Part shown: positions 19,928 through 28,443 of the stretch, in pieces
Layout: each line of letters begins with the position of its first letter
Numbering within the stretch: position 1 is the stretch's first letter
NCBI GenBank assembly: GCA_965228955.1
Contig: OZ245848.1
Coordinates: 6,324,001 to 6,388,000 of the forward strand
DNA from: JANSWY01 sp965228955
GTDB lineage: Bacteria; Bacteroidota; Bacteroidia; Cytophagales; Cyclobacteriaceae
Direction: 5' to 3'
Length of the DNA: 64,000 nt
Translations under genes and position numbers: made by a program
Notes under the pieces: generated by a model
The model's input: the letters and a program-made list of their open reading frames with translations, nothing else
Told to the model about the DNA's origin: nothing
Database searches by the model: none

Positions 19928-20395
19928 GCCATTAACAACTATTTGGTAACAGATGATAACAGTACAAACGAGTTTAAGACCAGTTCCAACCAAAAATCCA
20001 ATAAATGATCCGAAAGCGGCCCTTAAAGCTTTATCCCCATCTTTTTGATGATATAATTCACCAAGGAATGCCCCAACCATTGGGCCTACTATCATTCCTA
20101 CAGGCCCAAAGAATAGTCCAACAATTAGCCCTATTGTGCTTCCCCAAATACCATATTTGGTTCCTCCCCATTTCTTAGTGCCGAGCTGGGGAATGACATA
20201 ATCTAGCGCAGTGATTGCTATTACAACTAATGCCCAGATAACGAGATACTTTGTTGAAAATGGTGCTTGTTCCTGAAGTTGAAGAATTAACAGACCAATA
20301 TAACCTAAAGGTGGTCCAGGGATAATAGGTAGAATACTACCCACAACTCCGACCAAACCCAATAATAAGGCCATTATTGCAATGAAAATGTCCAT
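19919..20395 (-). CDS. DUF456 family membrane protein
   Basis: This 158-residue very hydrophobic protein has four to five helices and glycine-rich helix-turn repeats (LLGLVGVVGSILPIIPGPPLGYIGLL, GLIVGLFFGPVGMIVGPMVGAFLGEL), the signature of DUF456. The function of the family is unknown. The gene follows the NifU-like gene after 22 nt and overlaps the end of the convergent DUF255 gene. Confidence 0.85.
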   Translation of the reverse strand: MDIFIAIMALLLGLVGVVGSILPIIPGPPLGYIGLLILQLQEQAPFSTKYLVIWALVVIAITALDYVIPQLGTKKWGGTKYGIWGSTIGLIVGLFFGPVGMIVGPMVGAFLGELYHQKDGDKALRAAFGSFIGFLVGTGLKLVCTVIICYQIVVNGLI

Positions 20396-20417
20396 TGGTT
20401 TAAGGCAGAATTAGAGG

Positions 20418-21005
20418 TTAAACTCCTTCCGCTTCAACTTCTGTTACATCATTAGGAAGCATTCTTTTTAAGAGATTTTCAATACCTGCCTTAAGTGTAA
20501 GTGTAGAAGAAGGACAACCGCTACAAGCTCCCTGAAGTAATACTTTTACCTTTCCTTCATCAAATGAATGGAAAGAAATCGCACCACCATCTTGCTCAAC
20601 TGCAGGTCTGATGTATTCGTCCAGAATTTCTTTGATTTTGATTTCAATCTCAGTGTCTCCTTCAGAAGCTTCATTGTTAAATTCTGCTTGAATTAAAATT
20701 TGTTTGCCAGCTTGCAAGAAATCAACGATGTGCTTTTTCACTTCATTTTGAACTTCTTGCCACTCTACGTTTTCGTCTTTAGTAACCGTAATGAAGTTAC
20801 TCATGTAGAAAACTCTCTTTACATAAGGATACTGGAATAACTCTTTTGCTAATGGTGCATTTTCAGCACTTTCAATATCAGGAAAATCCTGACTTGCACC
20901 TTCCGGTAACAACATGAAATTAGCCACGAATTTTAAAGAATTCGGATTTGGGTTTGATTCCAGGTATATATTAACAGGTATATCTTTAGTCGCTGACATA
21001 TTCAA
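20418..21005 (-). CDS. NifU-like Fe-S cluster carrier (Nfu_N plus NifU domain)
   Basis: This 195-residue protein has an N-terminal Nfu_N scaffold domain (VNIYLESNPNPNSLKFVAN, about 9-100) and a C-terminal NifU domain (about 120-190) with the Fe-S-binding pair in GACSGCPSSTLTLKAGIENLL. It delivers Fe-S clusters to apo-proteins in the cytoplasm. Met1 and Met3 are both possible starts. It is probably cotranscribed with the DUF456 gene downstream. Confidence 0.93.
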   Translation of the reverse strand: MNMSATKDIPVNIYLESNPNPNSLKFVANFMLLPEGASQDFPDIESAENAPLAKELFQYPYVKRVFYMSNFITVTKDENVEWQEVQNEVKKHIVDFLQAGKQILIQAEFNNEASEGDTEIEIKIKEILDEYIRPAVEQDGGAISFHSFDEGKVKVLLQGACSGCPSSTLTLKAGIENLLKRMLPNDVTEVEAEGV

Positions 21006-21077
21006 AATGATTTATGATCTAAGCTATTAAACAATAGATTACAAAATTAGTTCAGGAAATTCCGAATATGGAAGGAA

Positions 21078-22682
21078 CTACTTAAATTCTTCAACATCTG
21101 ATTCAGTTACTTGTACTTCTAGTTTCTCCTCATGAGTTAAATCATCCGGATCGATTCCTTCAGATAACTCACCCTCAGAGCTAGCAACTAAAGTGGCAAC
21201 TGTAGCATCTCCTGTAACATTGACTATTGTTCTACACATGTCTAACGGTCTGTCTAAGGCAATAATTAATGCCAAACCAGCCGGATCAACACCAATTGCA
21301 CCAAGTACAATTACCAGCATGATTAAACCAGCACCTGGTACAGCTGCGGCTCCTATTGACGACAATGTAGCAGTAAGTACAATTACCAGTTGGTCGGCAA
21401 GCGTAAGATCGTGACCAAAAGCAACAGCGATAAAAACTGCCGATATTGCTTGGTGAATACTTGTTCCGTCCATGTTAATAGTGGCACCCATAGGAAGAAC
21501 AAAACTTGAAACTTCTTCGGATACACCCAGGTTCTTTTCAACTCTTTCCATTGTAACCGGAAGTGTAGCGGCAGAAGAACTAGTTGAGAACGCAAGTAAT
21601 TGCGCTGGAAACATTCCCTTAAAAAAGTCTTTGTATTTAATTTTCGTTAAAGACGTCAACACTACTGGATAGAATATGAATACCATAAATGCCAGTCCAA
21701 ATAAAACAGTCAAGGCATAAACTCCCAGAGCAATAAATAGACTGCTGTCTGCAGCTGTTTCGGCTATTAAGCCAGCTAACAGAGCCATTACACCAATAGG
21801 TGAATACCTCATGATTATGTCTACCATTCGCAGAATAATAGCATTAATACCATTGAAGAACCCTTTCACTGGCTTCATTTGCTCTGCTGGAGTCATAATC
21901 ATTGATATACCAAATAGAATTGCGAAGAATATTACTTGCAGCATATTCCTGTTGTTGGTCATAGAATCAAATATGTTGCTCGGGACAATGTCCTCAATTA
22001 GTTTCAGTGGACCCGATTGCTGAACTCCACTAGCCTTCTCCTGCTTTAATAGGGCCTCACTTGCGTATTGTTTCTTTAATTCTTCACGTTTATCCTTCGA
22101 CACATATGCGCCTGGATTTACCACGTTTGCCAGAATTAATGCAATGGAAATGGCAAGAACGGTAGTTGTGACATATAGTCCCAACGTTTTACCTCCAATT
22201 CTTGACAACTTAGCCATGTCTGTAAGATTGGAAATGCCATCAATCAGTGATACGAGTATAAGTGGAATAGCAATTAGCTTAAGCATACTCACGAAAATTG
22301 TTCCGAAGGGCTTGATCCAGTCTATTATAAAACTTGTGTTTCGCTTTGGATTAGCATATAAATTTTCAGCATCCAAGATTGCTCCAAATGTGTATTGCTC
22401 CTTATCACTATCTTTTATTAGAGTAACCAGTTTTTCAACGGGCATTCCAAAATTGTAATATTCTGTAGATTCTGTGAATCCATACTGAAGGGTATCAGTT
22501 TTTTCGGTCTCCTTATTAACAACAGTAAACGTTATTGTACTGGTAGGTTTAATTGCATTTACATCTCCAAAGACTATATCTCCTTGTGTATTGTCATATT
22601 TAATGCCACTCATTGTTAAGCCAATGATGACACCTAATACCATTCCAATTAGGATCTTGGTTACTAAAGAAACCTTCTTCAT
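21078..22682 (-). CDS. Dicarboxylate/amino acid:cation symporter (DAACS)
   Basis: This 534-residue protein of the glutamate/aspartate:H+/Na+ symporter family keeps the serine-rich hairpin (LLAFSTSSSAATLPVTMERV), the NMDGTSIHQA motif and the DRPLDMCRTIVNVTGDA substrate site. It is longer than GltP because of an insertion between TM1 and TM2 (about residues 25-115) that should face the periplasm, and an acidic C-terminal tail. It most likely imports C4-dicarboxylates or acidic amino acids. It lies 24 nt downstream of aroC. Confidence 0.93.
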   Translation of the reverse strand: MKKVSLVTKILIGMVLGVIIGLTMSGIKYDNTQGDIVFGDVNAIKPTSTITFTVVNKETEKTDTLQYGFTESTEYYNFGMPVEKLVTLIKDSDKEQYTFGAILDAENLYANPKRNTSFIIDWIKPFGTIFVSMLKLIAIPLILVSLIDGISNLTDMAKLSRIGGKTLGLYVTTTVLAISIALILANVVNPGAYVSKDKREELKKQYASEALLKQEKASGVQQSGPLKLIEDIVPSNIFDSMTNNRNMLQVIFFAILFGISMIMTPAEQMKPVKGFFNGINAIILRMVDIIMRYSPIGVMALLAGLIAETAADSSLFIALGVYALTVLFGLAFMVFIFYPVVLTSLTKIKYKDFFKGMFPAQLLAFSTSSSAATLPVTMERVEKNLGVSEEVSSFVLPMGATINMDGTSIHQAISAVFIAVAFGHDLTLADQLVIVLTATLSSIGAAAVPGAGLIMLVIVLGAIGVDPAGLALIIALDRPLDMCRTIVNVTGDATVATLVASSEGELSEGIDPDDLTHEEKLEVQVTESDVEEFK

Positions 22683-22706
22683 ATCAAATTTTGGGTTTAA
22701 ATCACT

Positions 22707-23783
22707 CTACAATTTAGAGGTCTGGTTGATCAAATAAAAATCGCTTATTACTAAAGCTGCCATGGCTTCTACTATTGGTACTGCCCTGGGAACAACACAT
22801 GGATCATGACGGCCTTTTCCTGAAACAGTGACTTCTTCTCCTTCTTCATTGATGCTTGCCTGATCTTGCATGATAGTGGCTACTGGCTTGAATGCAACAT
22901 TGAAATAAATGTCTTCACCATTGCTAATTCCTCCCTGGATGCCTCCCGAGTAGTTAGTGGTAGTTTTCACATTGCCTTCTTCAGAAACAAATGCATCATT
23001 GTGCTCTGATCCCTTCATTTTAACACCTTCGAAACCGCTTCCGTATTCAAATCCTTTTACAGCATTGATACTAAGCATTGCTTTTCCTAGCTCGGCATGA
23101 AGTTTATCAAATACTGGCTGTCCTAGCCCAACTGGAACTCCCGTAATGACACCAGTAACCACACCACCTATTGTATCTCTATCTTTTCTGGTTTGATCAA
23201 TTAATTCGATCATTCTTTCTGCAGTCTCCTGATCCGGGCATCTGACGATGTTGTCATCTGTCTTTCCAAGATCCATTTCATGGTAACTCTTTTCAAGTTT
23301 CAAGTCACCAACCTGGGAAACATATGCATATACTTTAATGCCTTTGTGATCCAGGAATGATTTTGCTAAAGCACCTCCAGCCACTCGTGCTGCAGTTTCT
23401 CTTGCTGAGCTTCTTCCTCCACCTCTGTAATCTCTGATACCATATTTCTCCTGATAAGTGTAATCAGCGTGGCTTGGACGGTATTTATTGGCAATATGAC
23501 TGTAGTCTTTGCTCCTTTGGTCTCCATTGTAGATCACCATCCCAATAGGTGTACCTGTGGTTTTTCCATCAAATACTCCCGATAGAATTTCTACTTTGTC
23601 TCCTTCTTTTCTTTGTGTAGTGATTTTGGATTGCCCAGGTTTACGACGATCCATTTCCGATTGTATGAATTCAGTGTCTACTTCCAACCCTGCAGGACAT
23701 CCATCAATTGTTACTCCTAAGCCAACCCCATGTGATTCACCAAACGTAGTGATACGGAATACCCTTCCGAAACTATTTGACAT
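22707..23783 (-). CDS. aroC: Chorismate synthase
   Basis: This 358-residue enzyme converts EPSP to chorismate with FMN, the last step of the shikimate pathway. The signatures GESHGVGLGVTIDGCPAG, YRGGGRSSARETAARVAGGA and the C-terminal GRHDPCVVPRAVPIVEAMAA are all present, at the family's usual length. Its ATG overlaps the stop of the BatD-like gene by one base (TAATG), implying translational coupling. Confidence 0.98.
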   Translation of the reverse strand: MSNSFGRVFRITTFGESHGVGLGVTIDGCPAGLEVDTEFIQSEMDRRKPGQSKITTQRKEGDKVEILSGVFDGKTTGTPIGMVIYNGDQRSKDYSHIANKYRPSHADYTYQEKYGIRDYRGGGRSSARETAARVAGGALAKSFLDHKGIKVYAYVSQVGDLKLEKSYHEMDLGKTDDNIVRCPDQETAERMIELIDQTRKDRDTIGGVVTGVITGVPVGLGQPVFDKLHAELGKAMLSINAVKGFEYGSGFEGVKMKGSEHNDAFVSEEGNVKTTTNYSGGIQGGISNGEDIYFNVAFKPVATIMQDQASINEEGEEVTVSGKGRHDPCVVPRAVPIVEAMAALVISDFYLINQTSKL

Positions 23784-25987
23784 TATTTATCTGATTTATC
23801 GTATAGTAAAACGGGCATAAAGATAATCGGAATTAGCCATGAAAGAACTTCCAGCCCATTTTTTCTACCTTGAAATTTTATCAGATGTTGTACAAACCTT
23901 ACAGGGAAGACAGATGTAAAGTATTCCCACCAGTATAAGTCGCACTCTGCAGTTTTTGCTAATTTGTAATAACTGTATATAGGAATAAATAAGTACCAAA
24001 CGGATGTGCCGTTTTTCCAGCAGAAATAAAAAGTGGCATTAGTGAACATTATGAGTATAAACCCATAAAGTATTATTGCTCCTTCAAGAATCGTACTAGG
24101 CAACTGATAGAAAACGGTATTTGATGATATTACATTAAAGTAGGTATAAAGTGGTATGGAAATTCCAATGATTGCGATTGTTGCGTTTAAGTAAGTTACT
24201 TTCCCTTTTTTTCCATGAATCCATTTTGTGACCTGAAAATAGGCTACTGGGAATAGTATTAATAGAGGCCATGTTAGAAGTCCTTCTACTTTTTCGACAG
24301 CTAACTGAGATTGAATTATTTCTGAGAAAACCCAAAGTAGAGTAATAGCAAAACCCCAACTAATGGAATGAATCATTACATTTTCACCAAGTTTTTCAAA
24401 AAACGAGAGATTTTCTTCCTCTTGCGGATCATAAATAACTACCGGTTCCTGCTGTTTTTGCTGTATGAACGAAGATTCTTCTGAACCACTGCCTGCAATG
24501 GCTAGTCTTGATTTTTGGATAATTTGAATGGTGACAATCCCGGCAACTCCCAATACCATAATAATTATGGCAACATTCATAACTAGCTTGCTATTTATTG
24601 CTGATTCAAGTGACTTTAATTTGTTATCCTCAAATTCAATTTTATCATAAAAGGACCCCATATCACTGGCAAGAATCGACTCATTCTTTTTGCTTTCACC
24701 TGAAACAGTTATTGAATAGTCACTTCTTAAAGTATCGTATAATTCCCGGTTTGGGTCAAAATAGACCCAGGAAAACAGGTCTTTTAGATTGTAATCACCG
24801 GGTTCATTTGGAATACCATAATAGCTGAAGGATTTTGTTCCCGAAACAGTATTTCTATTTCGGTTGATGTTTACTCTTTTGTTGGGATCATAAATATTAA
24901 TATCATCCTGTGTTTTATTGATTATCGGGTCTTGAATTGCACTGATGTTTCCAATTCCTGTAACGTCAAATGAATATTCGAAGCTCTCGCCGGTTTTTAG
25001 TTGTCTCTTATCAATATTCTCTTTCAAACGATATTTTCCTACTGCTACTTTCTCTTTGAGAGGGTGGGGTGGGAGTTCCTTTATTTTAACTGTTTTAGGT
25101 TTTGAAGAAAACTTCTGAAAATCCTCTTGCTTATTTCGTCCAAAGAAAGACGGTGATTTGGCTACTTTGTATTTAATCAATTCCAGGTCCACACTTGGGA
25201 AAGTAATTGTTTCTGTGTTCCATGGATAGAAAGTAGCTTGGTAAACTTTGTACTGGGTGTATCTTTGATTGTTTATAGTGACTGGTTCACCAGTAATATT
25301 TTCAATATTAAAGCTTTCTTCCCAGCAATTTGATGGTTTGATAATACTAGTGATCTCTGTTATCTGCTTGCCAAGATCATAAAACCTCATGTCCGCTCGG
25401 TTTTTTGCAGAGACATAAAATGCTAATGTGGTTGTGAATCCTTCACCCTGGTATACTTCGTTTTTATCTGTAGTCAAAGCCAGGAATGCATCAGCTTCAA
25501 CATCCACGAATTCAACATTCTTTTTTGGTCTTCCAAAGAAATCATCAAATGGGTCATTGTCGAAAAAACCTCTTCTTTGGCGTTTTACAGGAGGTCCCAC
25601 TTTAACTGTCTTCCCCGGAGACTTCACCTCTTTTCCGTTAACTGTGATTTTAAAGGCTGGCACCTTTACGATTCCCTCTTTTTGAGGTACATAATTCATG
25701 GTTCTACTTTGGGAAGAGGACATTCTACCATTGATATAATTGGTGGTAGAAGCACTGCTGACATTACGTTTCGACATCCCTGGAATATTAGGGAAGTCCG
25801 ATAAACTACGGAAGGATTCGTTATGAACAGTGACTGTGATGGTAAAAGCCTGGTTCAATCCTATTTCACTTTCTCCCAGTTTAACTGTAACTTCCTGAGC
25901 AATAGTAGTATAGCTTAAAGATATCAGTAAAAAACCGCAGTATTTCGCTGAAAAAATTTTCATATTTTTAAAAAGTGAACGCAACAT
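23783..25987 (-). CDS. BatD-like protein with extra C-terminal membrane domain
   Basis: This is a 734-residue protein. The N-terminus has a signal peptide (SAKYCGFLLISLSYTTIAQ); Met9 at 25963 gives a more typical signal than Met1. The BatD/oxygen-tolerance region (about 30-460: VKLGESEIGLNQAFTITVTV, KEGIVKVPAFKITVNGK, YVSAKNRADMRFYDLG) precedes a membrane helix (about 478-500). BatD proteins normally end soon after. Here about 200 further residues form four or more helices with a conserved-looking end (YLFIPIYSYYKLAKTAECDLYWW), resembling the DUF5684-type region of Bacteroidota signal peptidases. No BatA, BatB or BatE gene is nearby. Confidence 0.85.
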   Translation of the reverse strand: MLRSLFKNMKIFSAKYCGFLLISLSYTTIAQEVTVKLGESEIGLNQAFTITVTVHNESFRSLSDFPNIPGMSKRNVSSASTTNYINGRMSSSQSRTMNYVPQKEGIVKVPAFKITVNGKEVKSPGKTVKVGPPVKRQRRGFFDNDPFDDFFGRPKKNVEFVDVEADAFLALTTDKNEVYQGEGFTTTLAFYVSAKNRADMRFYDLGKQITEITSIIKPSNCWEESFNIENITGEPVTINNQRYTQYKVYQATFYPWNTETITFPSVDLELIKYKVAKSPSFFGRNKQEDFQKFSSKPKTVKIKELPPHPLKEKVAVGKYRLKENIDKRQLKTGESFEYSFDVTGIGNISAIQDPIINKTQDDINIYDPNKRVNINRNRNTVSGTKSFSYYGIPNEPGDYNLKDLFSWVYFDPNRELYDTLRSDYSITVSGESKKNESILASDMGSFYDKIEFEDNKLKSLESAINSKLVMNVAIIIMVLGVAGIVTIQIIQKSRLAIAGSGSEESSFIQQKQQEPVVIYDPQEEENLSFFEKLGENVMIHSISWGFAITLLWVFSEIIQSQLAVEKVEGLLTWPLLILFPVAYFQVTKWIHGKKGKVTYLNATIAIIGISIPLYTYFNVISSNTVFYQLPSTILEGAIILYGFILIMFTNATFYFCWKNGTSVWYLFIPIYSYYKLAKTAECDLYWWEYFTSVFPVRFVQHLIKFQGRKNGLEVLSWLIPIIFMPVLLYDKSDK

Positions 25988-25995
25988 TATGAAAT

Positions 25996-26011
25996 TTGCA
26001 AACGTTTACAA
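25996..26011. promoter_or_regulatory. LacI-operator-like near-palindrome
   Basis: TTGCAAACGTTTACAA is a palindrome with one mismatched pair, centred on CG, and shares GCAAACGTTT with the perfect site at 7405-7416. It lies 9 nt before the upstream ATG of the BatD-like gene and about 124 nt before the small plus-strand gene, so it could control either. Role inferred. Confidence 0.35.
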
Positions 26012-26134
26012 TCCGAGTTATGTCGCTTGATTAAGTGCGATAAATTCGCTAAATTAAACAACATAAAACAATAAACGTGTTCTTTAACGTCTTGAGAAAC
26101 CCAACTGTTAATTTTTTAACAAAATTTATGAATT

Positions 26135-26326
26135 ATGCTCGAATACTTTAAAACCATTCTATCCAAAGTGAGCTTTGACCGATGGTTATTTGAGAAGGAG
26201 TTACGTAAGGCACTCAAATCCTTGGTGAACGAGGAAATATCAAAACTTAAAGAATGGTGCTACGATAATTTCGGCCATATTTACTTAAACATTCTTAACA
26301 GACATTTTGATCAACAGTCAGCGTAA
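26135..26326 (+). CDS. Small conserved-looking cytoplasmic protein
   Basis: This is a 63-residue mostly helical protein, MLEYFKTILSKVSFDRWLFE with ELRKALKSLVNEEISKLKEW after it. It has no signal peptide or membrane helix. It has its own ATG, about 150 bp of free upstream sequence and a strong terminator right after the stop, so it looks like a single-gene transcription unit rather than a chance ORF. I do not know its function. The length and amphipathic pattern would fit a small regulatory or adaptor protein. Confidence 0.65.
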   Translation: MLEYFKTILSKVSFDRWLFEKELRKALKSLVNEEISKLKEWCYDNFGHIYLNILNRHFDQQSA

Positions 26327-26343
26327 AAAAAATTAAAACTTAT

Positions 26344-26372
26344 ATCCCGCCTAACCAGCGGGATTTTTTTTT
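26344..26372 (+). terminator. Rho-independent terminator of the 63-residue gene
   Basis: ATCCCGC (26344-26350) pairs perfectly with GCGGGAT (26358-26364) across loop CTAACCA, followed by a run of nine T to 26372. The stem lies over the stop codon and last codons of the convergent queG gene, and the A-rich 5' flank also gives a T-rich end on the minus strand. Confidence 0.88.
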
Positions 26373-27286
26373 GCAAATAAAATATTACGCATCAACCCAG
26401 AGTATTTAGTTCTTTTTATTGCGGAGTTTTTGAATATCACTCTAAAGGTTTCTTCAGTTAGTTCTTCCCATTGTTCTTTCGATTTATTGATATCACGTTT
26501 GTCGAACCTGGACTCATGATGTGATTTTGAGAACCTATTCCATGGGCAAACATCCTGGCATATATCACAACCAAATATCCAGTCTTCCATTTTTCCAGAG
26601 AATTCCTCAGGGATTTCGTCCTTCAATTCAATTGTTAAATAGCTAATACATTTACTTGCATCTACCACATATGACTCTGGAATTGCATCAGTCGGGCAAG
26701 CATCCATGCACTTAGTGCAGGTACCACAATAATCTTTGATGGGACCATCAGGAATTAGATCAAGATCAAGGATGATTTCTGCAAGAAAGAAAAAGCTTCC
26801 CATTGATCTATTTAGTAGCAAAGAATTTTTTCCAATCCATCCCAGTCCAGATTTGGCAGCCCATGCTCTTTCATGCACTGGGGCTGAGTCTACAAATACT
26901 CTTCCTGAGACATCAGCATCAATTTCCTCTTGAATCAAGGAAAAGAACTCCTTCAATTTATCTTTTACGACAAAGTGATAATCTTCACCATAAGCGTATT
27001 TGGCAATTTTATATCCCATCTGTTCCTGAGATGGTTCCCTAGGATAGTGATTATAAATCAATGAGATTACTGATTTTGCTCCATCTACAAGCTTCGTGGG
27101 GTCCAGGCGTTTCTCAAAATGGTTGGCCATGTAACCCATTTTACCGTGCATGCCTTGATTGAGCCATTTCTCCAATCTGGGTGCCTCGTCTTCAAGAAAT
27201 TCTGCTTTTGAAATGCCGCAGAAATCAAAACCCAACTCTTTGGCAAATCTGTGAATGGAGGCAGTATGTTGCTCCTGTAGATTCAT
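26351..27286 (-). CDS. queG: Epoxyqueuosine reductase
   Basis: This 311-residue cytoplasmic enzyme performs the last step of tRNA queuosine synthesis, reducing epoxyqueuosine with cobalamin and two 4Fe-4S clusters. The catalytic region VFVDSAPVHERAWAAKSGLG and both cluster motifs (CGTCTKCMDACPT and CDICQDVCPW) are present. It is slightly short at the C-terminus compared with the long QueG form, like other Bacteroidota versions. Its ATG overlaps the ruvB stop by one base (TAATG). Confidence 0.95.
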   Translation of the reverse strand: MNLQEQHTASIHRFAKELGFDFCGISKAEFLEDEAPRLEKWLNQGMHGKMGYMANHFEKRLDPTKLVDGAKSVISLIYNHYPREPSQEQMGYKIAKYAYGEDYHFVVKDKLKEFFSLIQEEIDADVSGRVFVDSAPVHERAWAAKSGLGWIGKNSLLLNRSMGSFFFLAEIILDLDLIPDGPIKDYCGTCTKCMDACPTDAIPESYVVDASKCISYLTIELKDEIPEEFSGKMEDWIFGCDICQDVCPWNRFSKSHHESRFDKRDINKSKEQWEELTEETFRVIFKNSAIKRTKYSGLMRNILFAKKNPAG

Positions 27287-28314
27287 TAATCAAAAAGTCC
27301 TCTGGTTCTTCCAGGTGGAACGATTTTAAGATGTTTGTAAGCTAATTCTGTGGCTTCACGACCTCTGGATGTTCTTTTGATGTATCCTTCCTGAATCAGA
27401 AATGGTTCATAAACCTCTTCAATCGTCTCAGCTTCTTCTCCGCATGCTGTCGCAATGGTGGAGATTCCAACAGGACCACCTTTGAACTTATTGATGATAG
27501 TGCTAAGTATTCTGTTGTCCATTTCGTCCAGTCCGTTGGAGTCTACTTCTAGTGCCTCTAGGGCCATCTCAGAAATACTTTGGGTAATCGTGCCATCTCC
27601 TTTAATCTGGGCAAAGTCCCGGGTTCTTCTTAGGAGGTTGTTACAAATCCTTGGTGTACCTCTACTCCTTCTGGCAATTTCAAATGAAGCGTCATCATCA
27701 ATTGGTGTTCCTAAAATTGCTGAGGAACGTCTTACTATAGTAGCGAGTAATTGAGTATCGTAATATTCTAATCTTGATGTGATCCCGAATCTTGCACGTA
27801 GTGGTGAAGTCAATAGTCCAGATCTTGTTGTGGCGCCAATCAGTGTGAAAGGATTCAGGCTAATCTGTACAGTTCTGGCGTTAGGCCCAGAATCCAGCAT
27901 GATGTCAATTCTGAAATCTTCCATTGCAGAGTAGAGATACTCCTCAACTACAGGATTAAGTCGGTGAATCTCGTCTATAAATAAGACATCATTTTCCTCA
28001 AGATTGGTGAGTAAACCTGCCAATTCGGAAGGTTTGTCCAGTACTGGCCCTGATGTAACTTTTATATTTGCCTGAAGCTCATTGGCGATTATATGAGATA
28101 ATGTGGTTTTACCTAGGCCAGGAGGTCCATGCAACAATACGTGATCCAGGGGTTCATTTCTTTGTTTAGCTGCTTCTACAAAGACTTTCAGGTTTTCTAC
28201 TACTTTTAGCTGACCGGTAAAGTCATCGAAACTAAGGGGTCTCAGTGCCTTTTCGAACTCATTTTCTTCTGAGTTCATTTCATAACCTTCTCCAGATAAA
28301 TAATCTTCCCGCAT
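27286..28314 (-). CDS. ruvB: Holliday junction branch migration helicase RuvB
   Basis: This 342-residue AAA+ motor drives RuvA-bound Holliday junctions. It has Walker A HGPPGLGKTTLSH, Walker B VLFIDEIHRL, sensor 1 LIGATTRSGLLTSPLRARFG, and the C-terminal winged helix ending in PPGRTRGLFD. It is translationally coupled to queG. The divergent apbE gene starts 129 bp away. Confidence 0.98.
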   Translation of the reverse strand: MREDYLSGEGYEMNSEENEFEKALRPLSFDDFTGQLKVVENLKVFVEAAKQRNEPLDHVLLHGPPGLGKTTLSHIIANELQANIKVTSGPVLDKPSELAGLLTNLEENDVLFIDEIHRLNPVVEEYLYSAMEDFRIDIMLDSGPNARTVQISLNPFTLIGATTRSGLLTSPLRARFGITSRLEYYDTQLLATIVRRSSAILGTPIDDDASFEIARRSRGTPRICNNLLRRTRDFAQIKGDGTITQSISEMALEALEVDSNGLDEMDNRILSTIINKFKGGPVGISTIATACGEEAETIEEVYEPFLIQEGYIKRTSRGREATELAYKHLKIVPPGRTRGLFD

Positions 28315-28399
28315 TCAGTTTCAATTAATTCCGACAAATATAATTTAAGTTTCTTGGGATTTTGGTGCCTTGATAATGTACTTTTTTAGACATAACAAA

Positions 28400-28421
28400 A
28401 AACTATTTCTGGAAACAGTTT
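28400..28421. repeat. Inverted repeat in the ruvB-apbE divergent promoter region
   Basis: AAACTATTTC and GAAACAGTTT form 10-bp arms with one mismatch around a TG centre, 23 nt before the apbE ATG. A Bacteroidota -7-like TATTTTCG follows at 28424-28431. It may be an operator; no regulator is known. Confidence 0.35.
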
Positions 28422-28443
28422 CTTATTTTCGCATTAGCATAAC

